DNA of 64,000 nucleotides from Loxodes magnus (Eukaryota; Ciliophora; Karyorelictea; Loxodida; Loxodidae), in NCBI GenBank assembly GCA_946699065.1, contig CAMPDV010001060.1, positions 1 through 64,000 on the forward strand. The letters run 5' to 3'. This document shows positions 1-12,904 of this stretch, piece by piece. The position numbers and the translations under genes were made by a program. Every line of letters starts with the position of its first letter. The first letter of the stretch is position 1. Below the pieces are notes generated by a model, which made no database searches, was not told the DNA's origin, and saw only the letters and a list, made by a program, of their open reading frames with translations.

Positions 1-2206
1 AAAAAAAATGGAAGATTATAAGGATAATAGATATGTGTTATCAAAGATAAGTAATCAGTTTAAAAGTAAGATGATAAGGAAAGGTAAACAAATTGAATAA
101 AAGAGGTTTTTGAATTGTAAGAGTTTGTTAAAAGTAAGAATAAATATATTACTTTTATAAGTATGAGAAATGGTTTTTAAAAAAGTAAAGATGTGATAAT
201 AAAGGTAGAAAAGGAGTAATAATGAAGATAAAAGGGTGAAGTATATGAAATTTAGAAATGATAATAAAATATTTTTAAAATAGTGAAAAAGAATAAAAAA
301 AAAATAAGATGAAAAAATAAAAAATAAAATTGAAAAATCGTAAAAAAGTTGGAAAAAAAATTTATGATGGAAAGAAAATAAATAAAGAAGAAAAAAAAAT
401 GGAAGATTATAAGGATAATAGATATGTGTTATCAAAGATAAGTAATCAGTTTAAAAGTAAGATGATAAGGAAAGGTAAACAAATTGAATAAAAGAGGTTT
501 TTGTAAGAGTTTGTTAAAAGTAAGAATAAATATATTACTTTTATAAGTATGAGAAATGGTTTTTAAAAAAGTAAAGATGTGATAATAAAGGTAGAAAAGG
601 AGTAATAATGAAGATAAAAGGGTGAAGTATATGAAATTTAGAAATGATAATAAAATATTTTTAAAATAGTGAAAAAGAATAAAAAAAAAATAAGATGAAA
701 AAATAAAAAATAAAATTGAAAAATCGTAAAAAAGTTGGAAAAAAAATTTATGATGGAAAGAAAATAAATAAAGAAGAAAAAAAAATGGAAGATTATAAGG
801 ATAATAGATATGTGTTATCAAAGATAAGTAATCAGTTTAAAAGTAAGATGATAAGGAAAGGTAAACAAATTGAATAAAAGAGGTTTTTGAATTGTAAGAG
901 TTTGTTAAAAGTAAGAATAAATATATTACTTTTATAAGTATGAGAAATGGTTTTTAAAAAAGTAAAGATGTGATAATAAAGGTAGAAAAGGAGTAATAAT
1001 GAAGATAAAAGGGTGAAGTATATGAAATTTAGAAATGATAATAAAATATTTTTAAAATAGTGAAAAAGAATAAAAAAAAAATAAGATGAAAAAATAAAAA
1101 ATAAAATTGAAAAATCGTAAAAAAGTTGGAAAAAAAATTTATGATGGAAAGAAAATAAATAAAGAAGAAAAAAAAATGGAAGATTATAAGGATAATAGAT
1201 ATGTGTTATCAAAGATAAGTAATCAGTTTAAAAGTAAGATGATAAGGAAAGGTAAACAAATTGAATAAAAGAGGTTTTTGAATTGTAAGAGTTTGTTAAA
1301 AGTAAGAATAAATATATTACTTTTATAAGTATGAGAAATGGTTTTTAAAAAAGTAAAGATGTGATAATAAAGGTAGAAAAGGAGTAATAATGAAGATAAA
1401 AGGGTGAAGTATATGAAATTTAGAAATGATAATAAAATATTTTTAAAATAGTGAAAAAGAATAAAAAAAAAATAAGATGAAAAAATAAAAAATAAAATTG
1501 AAAAATCGTAAAAAAGTTGGAAAAAAAATTTATGATGGAAAGAAAATAAATAAAGAAGAAAAAAAAATGGAAGATTATAAGGATAATAGATATGTGTTAT
1601 CAAAGATAAGTAATCAGTTTAAAAGTAAGATGATAAGGAAAGGTAAACAAATTGAATAAAAGAGGTTTTTGAATTGTAAGAGTTTGTTAAAAGTAAGAAT
1701 AAATATATTACTTTTATAAGTATGAGAAATGGTTTTTAAAAAAGTAAAGATGTGATAATAAAGGTAGAAAAGGAGTAATAATGAAGATAAAAGGGTGAAG
1801 TATATGAAATTTAGAAATGATAATAAAATATTTTTAAAATAGTGAAAAAGAATAAAAAAAAAATAAGATGAAAAAATAAAAAATAAAATTGAAAAATCGT
1901 AAAAAAGTTGGAAAAAAAATTTATGATGGAAAGAAAATAAATAAAGAAGAAAAAAAAATGGAAGATTATAAGGATAATAGATATGTGTTATCAAAGATAA
2001 GTAAGTATATGAAATTTAGAAATGATAATAAAATATTTTTAAAATAGTGAAAAAGAATAAAAAAAAAATAAGATGAAAAAATAAAAAATAAAATTGAAAA
2101 ATCGTAAAAAAGTTGGAAAAAAAATTTATGATGGAAAGAAAATAAATAAAGAAGAAAAAAAAATGGAAGATGATTGATAGAAGATATGTGTTATCAAAGA
2201 TAAGTC
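1..2206. repeat. Tandem array of a 391-bp unit
   Basis: Five consecutive units begin at 1, 392, 778, 1169 and 1560, and a sixth begins at 1951. The period is 391 bp except for the second unit, which lacks 5 bp near its position 110. The units are otherwise nearly identical. The sixth unit has lost roughly 190 internal bases near 2003, and a seventh start with extra changes appears around 2159. The plus strand of a unit holds about five C in 391 bases but many G, an extreme strand skew. The array touches the window edge, so its true length is unknown. Minus-strand frames that stay open across each unit encode a Phe/Leu/Tyr-rich string and are not convincing protein. Confidence 0.97.
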
Positions 2207-2214
2207 TTTACTTT

Positions 2215-2400
2215 CTGCTCAATATTACTCCTTTTCTACCTTAATAATCACATCTTTTCTATTTTCAAAAACCATTTCTCATTCTTATAAATGTAATATA
2301 TTTTTTCTTCCTTTTAACTAACTAATACCATTCAAAATCCTCTTAATCTTATTCAATATTTTTATATTTCCTTATCATCTTAAATATTTTTAAACTGAAG
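2215..2400 (-). repeat. Diverged inverted copy of the tandem unit
   Basis: Immediately after the array the sequence flips from purine-rich to pyrimidine-rich. It then matches the reverse complement of unit positions of about 35-220, with scattered substitutions and small indels. It is clearly older than the homogeneous array units and leaves a head-to-head junction near 2206. Confidence 0.85.
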
Positions 2401-3439
2401 ATAAAATTTTTTATTAAGTTTTTTAAAGGCTATTTTTAATTTGCGAGGAAAAAATCATAAATTTATTTAAATTACTTATTTCTGGGATATTAATTAAAAG
2501 ATTTCAGTATTTATAAAAAGATTCTAAACATTTTTTAATACAATAATTTTTTTGTAATTTTTTATTCAAAATTTAAAACATATTTTTTATTTTTTTCGAT
2601 TTTTTTTGTCATCAGTTCACAAGATAAACGGTTGTCTATTTAGGCGCTTTAATAAAATTGACCAAATTTACATTAAAGATTGAATTCCCTAGTTTCTTAA
2701 TTTAGCTATCATAAATCAAGACAAGTTGATATAATTTGTTCGAACTCTTTATTTTTATTTAAATATCTAATAAATAATATTTTATCAATTTAAATCAATC
2801 TCAACTAAAAATTATACTTATATTTTATAAAATTTCTTTTGCTCAAAGTATGTTGGAAAGTGAAAGCAGAAAAGATAAAGAAGATTTAGAAAACTTTAAG
2901 TTTTCCAAGATATCTTGAATAAAACTTGAGCTACTTTACGTTGATTTGAAATGGTTTCTTTTTTATTTTAATAAATAAACTCAAATTCAAAATCAAGATA
3001 TTGTAAAATGTTGAATACTACACAAAAATACAAAATTTTTTGATTATTTAAGTATTTTAATTTTTTTTAAAAGATAAATAGCACAATTACATTTTAAATT
3101 TTTATAATTAATTTTTAAAACTGAAAAATTATAAGTGTATTAAAGAACTTATTAATTTCAATTTTTGTAATTAATGTGAATAACTTGAATTTCCTGTCAA
3201 TCTAAATTTCAAAAAGAAAAACTATAATATTTTACAGAAAAAATCTCTTAAAGATGTGAATAAATTTTGAAGATTTTATTACATTATATGAAAATAAAGA
3301 TTTCTTTTCAGTTCTAGAAAATATAATCTAATTACAAATTTTTCTTACTTTTTTTCAAACTAATTTCATAAATATTCAAAGAAGAATAACTATTACTGCT
3401 TAATAAATAAAAGTTATTAGTTCTTGGGAAACAGTTTTT
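2401..3439. other. AT-rich stretch upstream of giant-gene copy 1
   Basis: An ATG at 2849 opens a short lysine/glutamate-rich frame (MLESESRKDKEDLENFKFSK), but I cannot align it to the SAM or B-box start of the intact paralogue. No other gene signal is visible. It may be a decayed 5' part of the neighbouring copy. Confidence 0.5.
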
Positions 3440-6400
3440 ATGAAAATAAATAAAAGAATTTTACTTAATATTTGATCAAAAATAATAGAAAATTGCATGG
3501 AGTCATCGAAAAAACTTATTAATTTAATGAGGGATTACAGAAAATTTAGAATAGCTTTCCAACTTTATTATAAGTTTATAGATCTTAATCCTAGTAGTAA
3601 ATAGTTTTTAAAGGATGAATTGCTTTTCATAAAGCTAGTTTCAAAAGAGATTCTAAGTTAAATATAAAACTTATTAGAAATTCTAAGTAACTAAATAAAT
3701 TAACTGAGCAATTACGAAAAGAGTCATAACTATAATCTAAGGAATTTTGTCAAATCATTTACCTCCAAGACTAAATACAATTTGAAGAGTTTAACTTGAA
3801 ATTTATCTCTAAAATCAGTGTTTATTCACAAATTGAAAACCTAGAAGCTGATTTAGTTTAAATTAAGAAAATACAAGGGGAATTTTACAAATTCCAAAGA
3901 CATTAAAAGAAAAACTCCAATTGCTTATTTTATGACTTCTTTTCCTGAATTAAAATTAGAAGAGATGGATAAAAATATCAGAAGGATATAAAAAAGCAAT
4001 TAATTTGAGATAAATCACTCTAAACTTTGCTTTTAGAATATAAAAAAAAGATTCTTAGTTTCTCTAAATAAATTAATACTCTTTAAAAAATAAATTCTCA
4101 AACCCCATTAAAAATAATATACTTATTCTAGCTTTTATTGAATAGTTTTACATTAGGAATTCTCTTGAATATCGCTTGCTCAATGTTGATGACTATTCCT
4201 TAATATTTTATAAATTTGAAAAAAATTAAAAGAAACAAAAAGTTTAACCTGAATTTTTCTATGTCTTTGAAAAATATAAAATCTGTCTTGACCTTTAAAT
4301 TTTAGAAAAATCCTATACAGGACCAATTGAATGTACAACATTAAAAAACTTTATTTTTAATAGAAATTTTGAGAAACATAACAAAAGATATACTTTTATG
4401 AAAGCATCGAAATATAGTTTAATTCTAACTTTGCTTCTCCTATGTGTATTCAAAAAACAGATGTTTATGGATTCTAATAAGTGGAAGTATTATAAAAATA
4501 ATACAGTCTATTTAATATAATTATCATTCATTTTAGATGATGAAGAAGATAAAACTCTTCTTCGAAACTAAATAAATAAGATTAAATAAATCAATAAAAA
4601 TACTTTGGTAATCGCTGTTTAGCATGCTTAAAACTTTAGTTAGAAAGACATTTAGCTTAAATAGGAAGAAAGTATTTACTATTTATATATTTGCGAGTTA
4701 GAAAAATGGAAGAACAAGAAAAAGTTAGCTAGGAACATAAAATTTATGCAGTAGTTAGTATTAAGCCTGAAAACTATTAGCAGTATATAAAAGATTATAG
4801 TTAATACTTAACTTCGATGAACAATTTCATTCAAAATATTTAAGCTTCTTATTAATAAGGCTATGAAATTAGCTTTAATCTAATAGAAAGATTCATGGGA
4901 TTAGTTTAGTATTCAATTTAAGATATTAGAAGATCTGAATTTCTTTCCTTGTAGTGTCATAATTAATAAGATTTGCAAAGTAGAATTTAAACTCTTTAAC
5001 TAGATAGAAATGGACTAATTTGAAAAATAGATAAAGCAAATTAAGCCAAAGAACTATTAGAACCAACTAAAGGTTTAACAATAGTCTGAGATTGTTAAAA
5101 TGTTTATGGGAGTCTTAAACTCTAAAAATTACATTGGAATCGCTCATATTATTTCTAAGCTACTAAAAAACCTACTAGATTAGCAACTTCAATCTTATTA
5201 CTAAAATAGAACTTAATTGGTAGATAAATTAAGGAATTTGAAGTTAACTACCTAATAAAAATAAGAAATGCAATAATAGATAAAGGATTTAATATCATAA
5301 CTCCAATAGAATGGATTTAGTCTGGAATTTGTAATAAGAGAATTGTATTATCTTGCACAAAACTAAATAAAAACTATTAAAATTAAGTAAACTTAGAGTA
5401 AGAATCTAAGTATTTCTATAATTAGTTAGCTAAGTTTATAGTTAATTAAGGGTTACCTTTAGAAATAAAAGATGGTAGCAACATATAATTTGTTTTCACA
5501 TATTCAAGATAATTTTTTAAAGCTGAACAAGATTATGCACTTATAGGGAGTATTATTAGACTTTAGTCTTCAGGTAAATCTTTTTTGCTTAAATTAATGT
5601 TCAGAACATAATTTCAATCAGTTGCAGAATATGGAAGTACTGGAAGTTATGCATCTACTGAGAATTAAAAGTAGTTCTAAATATAAGCAAATTTCACTTC
5701 AAGATACAGAAAGACTTTTATCTTCAAAGGGAAGAGGTTATAATATTGATAGAATAATAAGTTTTATATAATAAGTCTATCTAACGCAGTTCATATAAGC
5801 AACCAAGGAGAAAAAATGGCTGAATTAATAAAGCTTGTAATAGATTTAATTCCTGCATTAAAAGAAAGCATAATCTAATTGCTAATCATCAATATTTTTA
5901 CACACATGTAAATTACAAAAAATGAATAAGTTAAGGAGGAAAGTATTTAGAGATTTATGACAGCAATTGAAGAAATAAAGGAATTTGAAAATTAGTGAGA
6001 GTAAAAAAGCACTAAAATGAGTCTATTTTAAATTATAAAGAACATTGTTTTTATTTTATTCCGTTTGCTTTCGAAAGAGCTAGTGAGAAAAATTTACAGG
6101 TAAATAATCATCCATTTAATTTTTCTATATCGCTAGAGCCTTTTAAATAAAATATTTTATACCGGATTATAATCTTTGACGAAAAATAAGGAAATCACTT
6201 TACATTATCAGAATGATTTAAATTTGCTTCTAGTCATTGAGATTTCACCTTAGCCTTTAAAGGTATTACAGATACTTTTAGTCTAGAAAAGAAAATATAA
6301 AAACATAAACTTAATAAAAAGGAAAATAGTTACCTTGAGAGTATTTAGGGTCCAAACTAGAAAAGGGTAAAGAAAAAATTAGCTGATTAATCTAATAAGT

Positions 6401-9400
6401 GCTAAGTAAGAAAAAAAAACTAATTAGATAGAGAAAGAAGAATAATATAAGGAAATTAAATAGAAAACAAGTAAAAAGTTTAATAGGAACCGGCTTTTAA
6501 TTTTAGCTAGGCTTAATACTTTTTGCATCTATAATAATTCTTTTTTATCATTAAGAGATATTAAAAGAATTTAACTTATTGAGAAGATTCAGAGCTGAAA
6601 TTAGTAATTAACTTGGGTTGCTAATGAATAAATGCTAAAATTTGCTGATGAAAAGGTAAAAAGCATAGCAAATGGAAATCTTCTAGCCTTCATTGATAAA
6701 TTGAGATAAGAAAAAAGTAAATATGGAGATAGGAGGCAGAATAAATGTTAGATTACCTTGAAATTAATTAATATAAGAACTTAAAATAATGCTTAAACTG
6801 AAACTATCTTTGAAGAAGTAATTGAATAAGTTCATAGTTTGTATTAAGTAGACTTAATTGAAAATAAGGGCGGAGGTACTGAGAAAATGAAATAAATACT
6901 TGAATTATAAAGAATAAGGAAATAGATATTTAATATAGTAATTCAAGTCTTTTGAGAAAGCTTTCTTTGTCTTGTAGGAAACTAAATTAAGTCTAATATA
7001 ATGAATGTGCAGTGAATTTTATAAGCTTTATAAATAATACATTGAAGATAATACTTCAAATACTGTATAATAGACAATATAATACACTTAAGTTAATTGA
7101 ATTAAGCTTATATAAGAAGGATTCTACTTTGATAGATTAATTAAGAGAATAAGGAATTTCTTTTATAAGAAGACAAGCAAACTAAACATATTTTAACATA
7201 AATCAACCATGATTATAAAGTGAATTAATTGAAGAATATACTTAAGGAACTGAGATTTTTGAAATTAAATGTGATAAGTTAATAAAAATCATAATAACAT
7301 AGTACTATGCTTAAATTAAGTTAAACTAGCTTCATAAATATTAAGCATATAAAATGGTAGAAATATTGAGATAAAATAATAAATAGAAAATTAGTAAATG
7401 ATGTATGCAATAATGCTAATAAGCATTTTCAAGGTAAAAGCTAAAGATAAAAATTTAATATTAATTCTAGTAAAAAATTAAATTTTTCTAATTTAACTAT
7501 ATTAAATGGATTATAGTAGACTATTCCAGTTCAATCTAATATGAAAAAGTTAGAAATTCATAAACAATAAGATTATATAAGTATAAGCTTTAGATAGGAA
7601 AATACCAAAGAGGAACAAGATTTTGCTAGTTATAAAGTAAAATATAGCTTTAGATGGTAGTTTTTAGATTATTAAATTAGAATGTCCAAATTTACTTCAA
7701 GTTTATTGAATCCTCTAATTAAGTTTTAATTAGCAGCTTAGGAGAAGAAAAAAGGAATAAGTATATTTATTTCCAAAATATTTTAAAATGGAAAAGCTTA
7801 ATACATAGCATTTAAATTAGTGTTTTATAAAGTATTAAAACTGATGGACAGGTAAAACACAGAGAATATTGCTGAAAGGTGTGAGAAACTTAAAAATAGT
7901 GAAAGCTTGAATTATACCAACAATTTTGTTTAAATTACCTAATAAGTAACTAAAATATAGCTAAAAATATTAAGCTTTATAGTAAAATCTTAACTAAGAG
8001 TTAGAATCATTTAGCTTTTAAAATTAAGAATGAGAAATAGATTTGATTAACTAAATTGCTTAAACTTATACCATAATTTTGATTGAACAGGTAGAAATTA
8101 TAAAGGAAAAGCTTCCTTTAATAAATCTGATTTAATGAGAATAAACGCTAAAAATATGTTTGTAGATATTTTAAGGATTCATTTTGAAAAACTTGATTCA
8201 TATCTATCATAGCAGATTGTTCATAAATTATTTCAAGATATAAGTTAAAAATTTAAAGCAATTGCTAAATAAGAATTTATTAGTAGGATGAAATGAAAAG
8301 ATCAAGACGTTTCTTAAATTGAAGGATTTTATTATAACCGAGTAATATACTTTAACAAAAAGAGATTAAATAAGAATCAAGTTAAGATTCTGAAAACATA
8401 ATCATAGAAATTTCAGAAGAAGGTGTAGTTATATTCTATGTTAGACCTAAGAAATGTGCCTTTAATCATTTGAAAAAATATGGAAAGAAAATGAAGTTCC
8501 AATAGTTTGGGAAACATAAATTAAATTTAAGTAGGAAGTTATGAAAGAAGTATAAGTTCCTTAAACTTAATTTTAATAACTTAGATAAATTAGTTCGAAA
8601 TAATGTTAAAGGAGCTCTAAGGATATTTTTCATTCAAGTAAAATATAAAATTAAAAGTTATCTATTTGGTATTAATAAATTGAGAAGAATAAATTGTAAA
8701 CGCTTTGCCAAAAAGATAACTGCAATATAGTTTTAAAATTTTATTTGAGGAAAATGGTAAAAAGATAGCCAATAATCATTGATGAATTCCAAGTAGATTT
8801 AAACAAATAGTTTAGACTAGCTTTATCTACCGAAATTCCTGAAGCTTTAAAATATAATTAAAACACTTCTCAAATTATTGCTAATGAAATGCTAGGTAAA
8901 TTAATAAATAATCTCCACTATTTCTTAACTCAAATTTGCTAAACTATCTAAGATAAAAGTTACGCAAGGTAAAACCATGAAAGTTTAAGTTATGAGAAAT
9001 AGTTTAAGATAACCTCTAAGATTTAAAATTTTAAATAGCCGGTTGTGATGAGAATTGCCCACTTTGTAGAAAATATTGTGATGAGAGCATAAATAAAATG
9101 TATAATTAAGGTAAAAAAAGCATGATAGTATTAAAGGACACTAATTTTTAGCTATTGGTGGAAGCAAATATATGGATAATGGTTTTTCAATTAATTAAAG
9201 CAGCAATGTATTTATAGACAGTGACTAAGTTATTTAAAGTTTAATTTATGAAATGAATCTAATTTAAAGAAACAATTAGTAATTGGTAATTAGATATTCA
9301 TGATAAATTATAAGTAAATCAAATAAGAGAAAGTTGTGGTGATATGGGATAGAATAGGTCATTAAATTTGTGAATATTGATAAATACAAAAAATATTCGT

Positions 9401-9790
9401 TTTTACTTGAGCATTAAGAGAAGTCCCATTAAAGGATTTTAAAATTTGCATTATATTTTACTATTAGATAAAATGGCTCTATGCTGGGTTCATAAATATA
9501 AATTTTAGGAACAAATTGCTGCAGTAAAGATATTCCTTGATACTACTTAAAATAGTCAAAATTTTTTTTAAATAAAAGTATAAGAAAGTTCATATCAACA
9601 TAATTCCAAAATTACAATAATAAAACACGATCATAACGTTTAAAAAGTATTCATTGTCGAACCTCCTAATTCCAGATTAATAGAATAGCTTAGATTTTCA
9701 AGTGGTTGAACTGTTTTAACAAACCACTTTTAAAGCTATATTTAAATAGATTTATTACATTATCTAGTAAATTAAATTAGGCCGCAATTG
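3440..9790 (+). pseudogene. Giant GTPase copy 1 (diverged relic)
   Basis: Read with Q/Q/W recoding, this strand matches the intact 26.1-34.8 kb gene from its residue of about 660 to its C-terminus. Recognisable blocks are ESSKKLINLM, FASPMCIQKTDVYGFQQVEV (near 4430-4500), a P-loop remnant LQSSGKS near 5565-5583, SSHWDF near 6235, the cluster CPLCRKYCDE with GHQFLAIGG near 9055-9170, and an HYILLLD strand near 9450. The frame changes several times. The VWA metal site is lost because the DxSxS motif has become DKMAL. No SAM or B-box start is seen. It is the most diverged copy and is probably not functional. Confidence 0.8.
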
Positions 9791-9903
9791 ACGGTAATTA
9801 AGTAATAATTAAAACAGATTAAAAATTAACATAGCAATATGATGTATTAACTTTATTTATTATTATTTACTATAGAAATCCCTCATAATTATTCATTATA
9901 AAG
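9791..9903. other. Short AT-rich gap
   Basis: Nothing recognisable lies between the end of copy 1 and the next minus-strand frame. Confidence 0.5.
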
Positions 9904-10542
9904 TCAATGATATTTTTCTGATATTCTTTTACATTTCAAATTTTAGATTTTGACTTTTAATAACCAACATTGAGTCTGTAAAATCATTAAATCATTAAAA
10001 TAACTGTTCGCCTTCCGGCTTAATTCAAGTTTTAAATGTATAAAATCTCCTTTCCTGCATGTTCGTTCCTTGTGCTCTTTTTCCTGGACTTCTCTCTTTT
10101 TAATAGTCTGAGTTAAGAATTTGTTTTTTTTCCAGATTTTCCCATTTCCCGATGGGAAGAATTCCGTCGTTCGCCATTTCAGTTTCTAATAGTTAATATT
10201 ACTCCAAATATTCATTCTTATTCTTTTCTATTGGGGACATTTTCGCCATAGATGTCAAGTGCTGTTGCAAATGTAACATCTTTTCCATGCTCTAGGAAAT
10301 ATCTTTTCTTGTTTCTCTATTTCCATTGGAATTCCTTAAGTAGGCTTCTACAGGTTTTCTTTTATTAATTTAAGTCTGGAATCTAATTTTACTCAGTTTT
10401 TCTCGTCTTGCTCTTGCATTACTCAAATATCATTCTCTAAATTTTAAATTGACTCAAAGACTCCGACTTTAGCTCTTCGGTCTACCATATGGACTTCGTC
10501 ATCATCTTCATGGTTTATTAGATCCTGACTTATTGTAAACAT
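9904..10542 (-). CDS. Zinc-knuckle ORF1/gag-like protein, 212 aa
   Basis: The frame starts MFTISQDLINHEDDDEVHMV and ends at TGA. It contains a perfect CX2CX4HX4C zinc knuckle, CYICNSTWHLWRKC, in which the first Trp is TGA and the second TGG. The knuckle is flanked by basic, charged sequence. Knuckles of this type are typical of retrotransposon ORF1 or gag nucleic-acid-binding proteins. The sequence around it aligns with the 51.8-52.9 kb frame, so a dispersed family is present. The frame is open upstream (TDSEELNSQKEE) to a pyrimidine-rich TTTTACAG, which could be an acceptor splice site. I cannot tell a LINE ORF1 from an LTR-type gag. It looks whole as a frame. Confidence 0.65.
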
Positions 10543-11530
10543 TTCTTCCTTCTGGGAGTTTAATTCCTCTGAGTCTGTAAAATAGATCAAAATTTCATAA
10601 TAATATGATATTACTAATTACTATTAATAAATTAGATTGAACTTTAATTAAATGGAGTTTCATGATCTAAGAGTTTGTTCCCGTTGTATGCTATAAATTA
10701 CTTTCCTTTAAAGAAAGCATGGTTTCTATAACCTAAAAATTCATTTCGTTTATGCTATATGTCACGTAATCCTTCTACAAAATGGATAATACTCACTATA
10801 AACTGTTAGAAAAGATTTGGAATCTTAAAGGTGGCCTAAAAATTTTGTTTTTCATAATTAATCTCTCATATTTTCTTCAACGTAACTTTCAACTAAAAGT
10901 TAAACTAAAAACATTTGATAAATTTTAAAAAGACGATAAAAATTAGAGAAAAAATGGTCGAAACAAAGAAATTAAACTTTTTTATCACTATTTCAATTAA
11001 ATTGTATAGCATATGTAAAGAATTAATGTTTTAAATTTTAAAGAATACCATTAAAACTTATTTTTTCTTTCTTTTTTTCCAAGTTTTAACTATTTTTGAT
11101 AAATACATAAATCTAATCAAAGTTCTCTTATGATTCATTTATTTACTGTGGCCAATTTTTCAACTTTACTTATATACCTTTATCGATGGCTTCTGCCACA
11201 GACAAAGAGAAAATTCATTTTTAGTAATTTTTTATCTTTAGAAGAATCGTTTTTAGTTTTATTTCCTGATTACTTCCATTTTAGTTTTGTATTTAATTAA
11301 AATTTTAATATATTTAAAAATTACCCAATTTTATTTTATAATAACTTAATTTTTAACCTTTTTGAAATTTTTTAATTTTTTGCTAAGATTTAATTTTCAT
11401 AAAATTATATAAATTGTAGAACGTAAATTAATGCTAAAAAGAGGGAAAAATTTCGAGAATGTAATTAGAAATTATTTTATCATTTTAATAAATTAAGATT
11501 AATTTTTTTAAGCAAATTAAATATAATAAT
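10543..11530. other. AT-rich intergenic stretch
   Basis: Mostly A/T with one moderately GC-richer patch near 10630-10800. I see no supported gene, RNA or clear repeat. Confidence 0.5.
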
Positions 11531-11737
11531 TCACTTTCCTGTTTCTCTCTACGATATTACTTATATAATACTTTCCTTTCCTCAAGAAAGACTAGAAAGC
11601 ATGAATTAAGAAAGTTATAATTTCGCCTCAAAGCTGAAAACTTCCTAACAGTGTTGGTGTTTAGTTTTAGCTGAACATCTCTGTTTACTCAAGGTCGAAT
11701 TATCGAAGTCCACAATCAATTTCCAGCTGACCTCCAT
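11531..11737 (-). CDS. Small ORF of 68 codons, twin of 54.0 kb
   Basis: The frame starts MEVSWKL, contains Gln codons written TAA/TAG and one TGA read as Trp, and ends at TGA. A second copy at 54014-54220 has exactly the same length (207 bp), starts MKVSWKL and ends with the same VSQ-E pattern. The DNA match covers the whole frame. The middle parts read in locally shifted frames between the two copies, so conservation may be of the DNA or RNA (a short interspersed repeat) rather than of protein. No function is recognised. Confidence 0.4.
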
Positions 11738-11888
11738 ATTTTTTATAATTTTCATACATAATATATTACTTATCATTTACAATTTTAAATTCTCATTTTT
11801 TTTAATTTTCTCCACTGATACAAAATATATTACATCTAAAGCTAAATGCTTATACTGAATTCTCAGTGAAAATTGAAATAAAATTTTC

Positions 11889-12551
11889 TCAATATTTGTT
11901 ATTTATTTAAAATTTTTTTGCAGCCGATTTCACACCTGCAGCTTGAAATAAGCTTTTAAGTTTGATCTCTCCTTCATTTGCTTTAATCTTTGTTGTCTTC
12001 TTCATATAGGTCTTGTTAAAATTAGCCTCAATGTATCTTGATTCCATTTTTTCCTGTAAATTCGTCCTTCTCAATTGCAGAATAACATTTCTTTTTATTT
12101 TTTCCCTCGATTCAGTATTTTTTCTTGAATTAATAAAATTTTTTGCACTACTTGTATAAGTGACCTAGTTAGCAACAGAAATAGCATTTCTAAATCTAGT
12201 CTGCCTCGTTATTCTTACGTATATATTTTTTTCCTATTTCTTCAGTCTCTATTTTGCAGTTTTAGTTAAGTTCCTTTTCAGTTTGCTCGATTTATTGTTG
12301 CGTTGCAATTTAATTTCCAGCTATGCATTTTAGCTTTATAACTACTGTATCAAAGATATGGTTAAGCTGTTCTGCTCTTATTAATATTTTCATAGAGTGT
12401 CGATCTCCCTCTTCTAATTAACCATTCTGAGATCAAATGCATCTTAAAGTCCGTATTAGATTTACTCCTTCAGCTTAATATTTTCCTTTCGGAGTTTCTT
12501 AACCTAGTCCTGGAGGTTCAGCACCACCTTAATGAGCTGTTTCATGCTCAT
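11889..12551 (-). CDS. Coiled-coil protein, ORF1-like, 220 aa
   Basis: From the ATG at 12551 (MSMKQLIKVVLNLQDQVKKL) the frame runs through heptad-like Leu/Lys/Glu sequence and a basic region rich in Arg/Lys/Thr to TGA at 11889. About two dozen TAA/TAG codons read as Gln and one TGA as Trp. The block LIKVVLNLQDQVKK matches MIKLVLDLQEEVKK in the plus-strand frame at 56.5 kb, so this is a repeated family. The frame is open upstream to about 12.73 kb (NSYLGGETEQIDQVNL). An alternative ATG at 12652 in another frame (MAHDEITPTSEEKPSKQIKS) also looks protein-like and may be a first exon. Coiled coil plus basic tail fits an element ORF1 protein, but a host gene is possible. Confidence 0.6.
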
Positions 12552-12904
12552 CTTTCCAAAAGGATTGATTCCGTGACCTCCTGATGTAAGGTTGACTTAA
12601 TCTATTTGCTCGGTTTCTCCTCCGAGGTAGGAGTTATTTCATCATGGGCCATTTTCTGCAGTTTTTAGTCTCCCGTAAGTTTTGCTGAGTTCTGTGCTCC
12701 TTCATTGGAGCCGGAAAGAATCCTTTTCTCAATTTTGATATTTTTTTTTTATTTTCTCTCAATATTTGTGCAATAAATAAGATAATTATTAAAAAATGAA
12801 TATAGTAATGAAGGTAAAGATATTAAATTAGTTTACATATTATTAAGAATAATATTGCACGACAATAAATTAGAATAAAGTTGAGGACAAAGAAATATTT
12901 ATAA

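Noticed and set aside
55-1994. Repeated minus-strand frames of about 126 codons in the tandem array
   Set aside because: They arise from the C-poor repeat unit, encode a low-complexity Phe/Leu/Tyr string and are explained by the array itself.
10630-10760. Third copy of the 11.5/54.0 kb twin repeat
   Set aside because: Similarity is confined to short A/T-rich words and a TTTCCTTT-AAGAAAG pattern, too weak to support.
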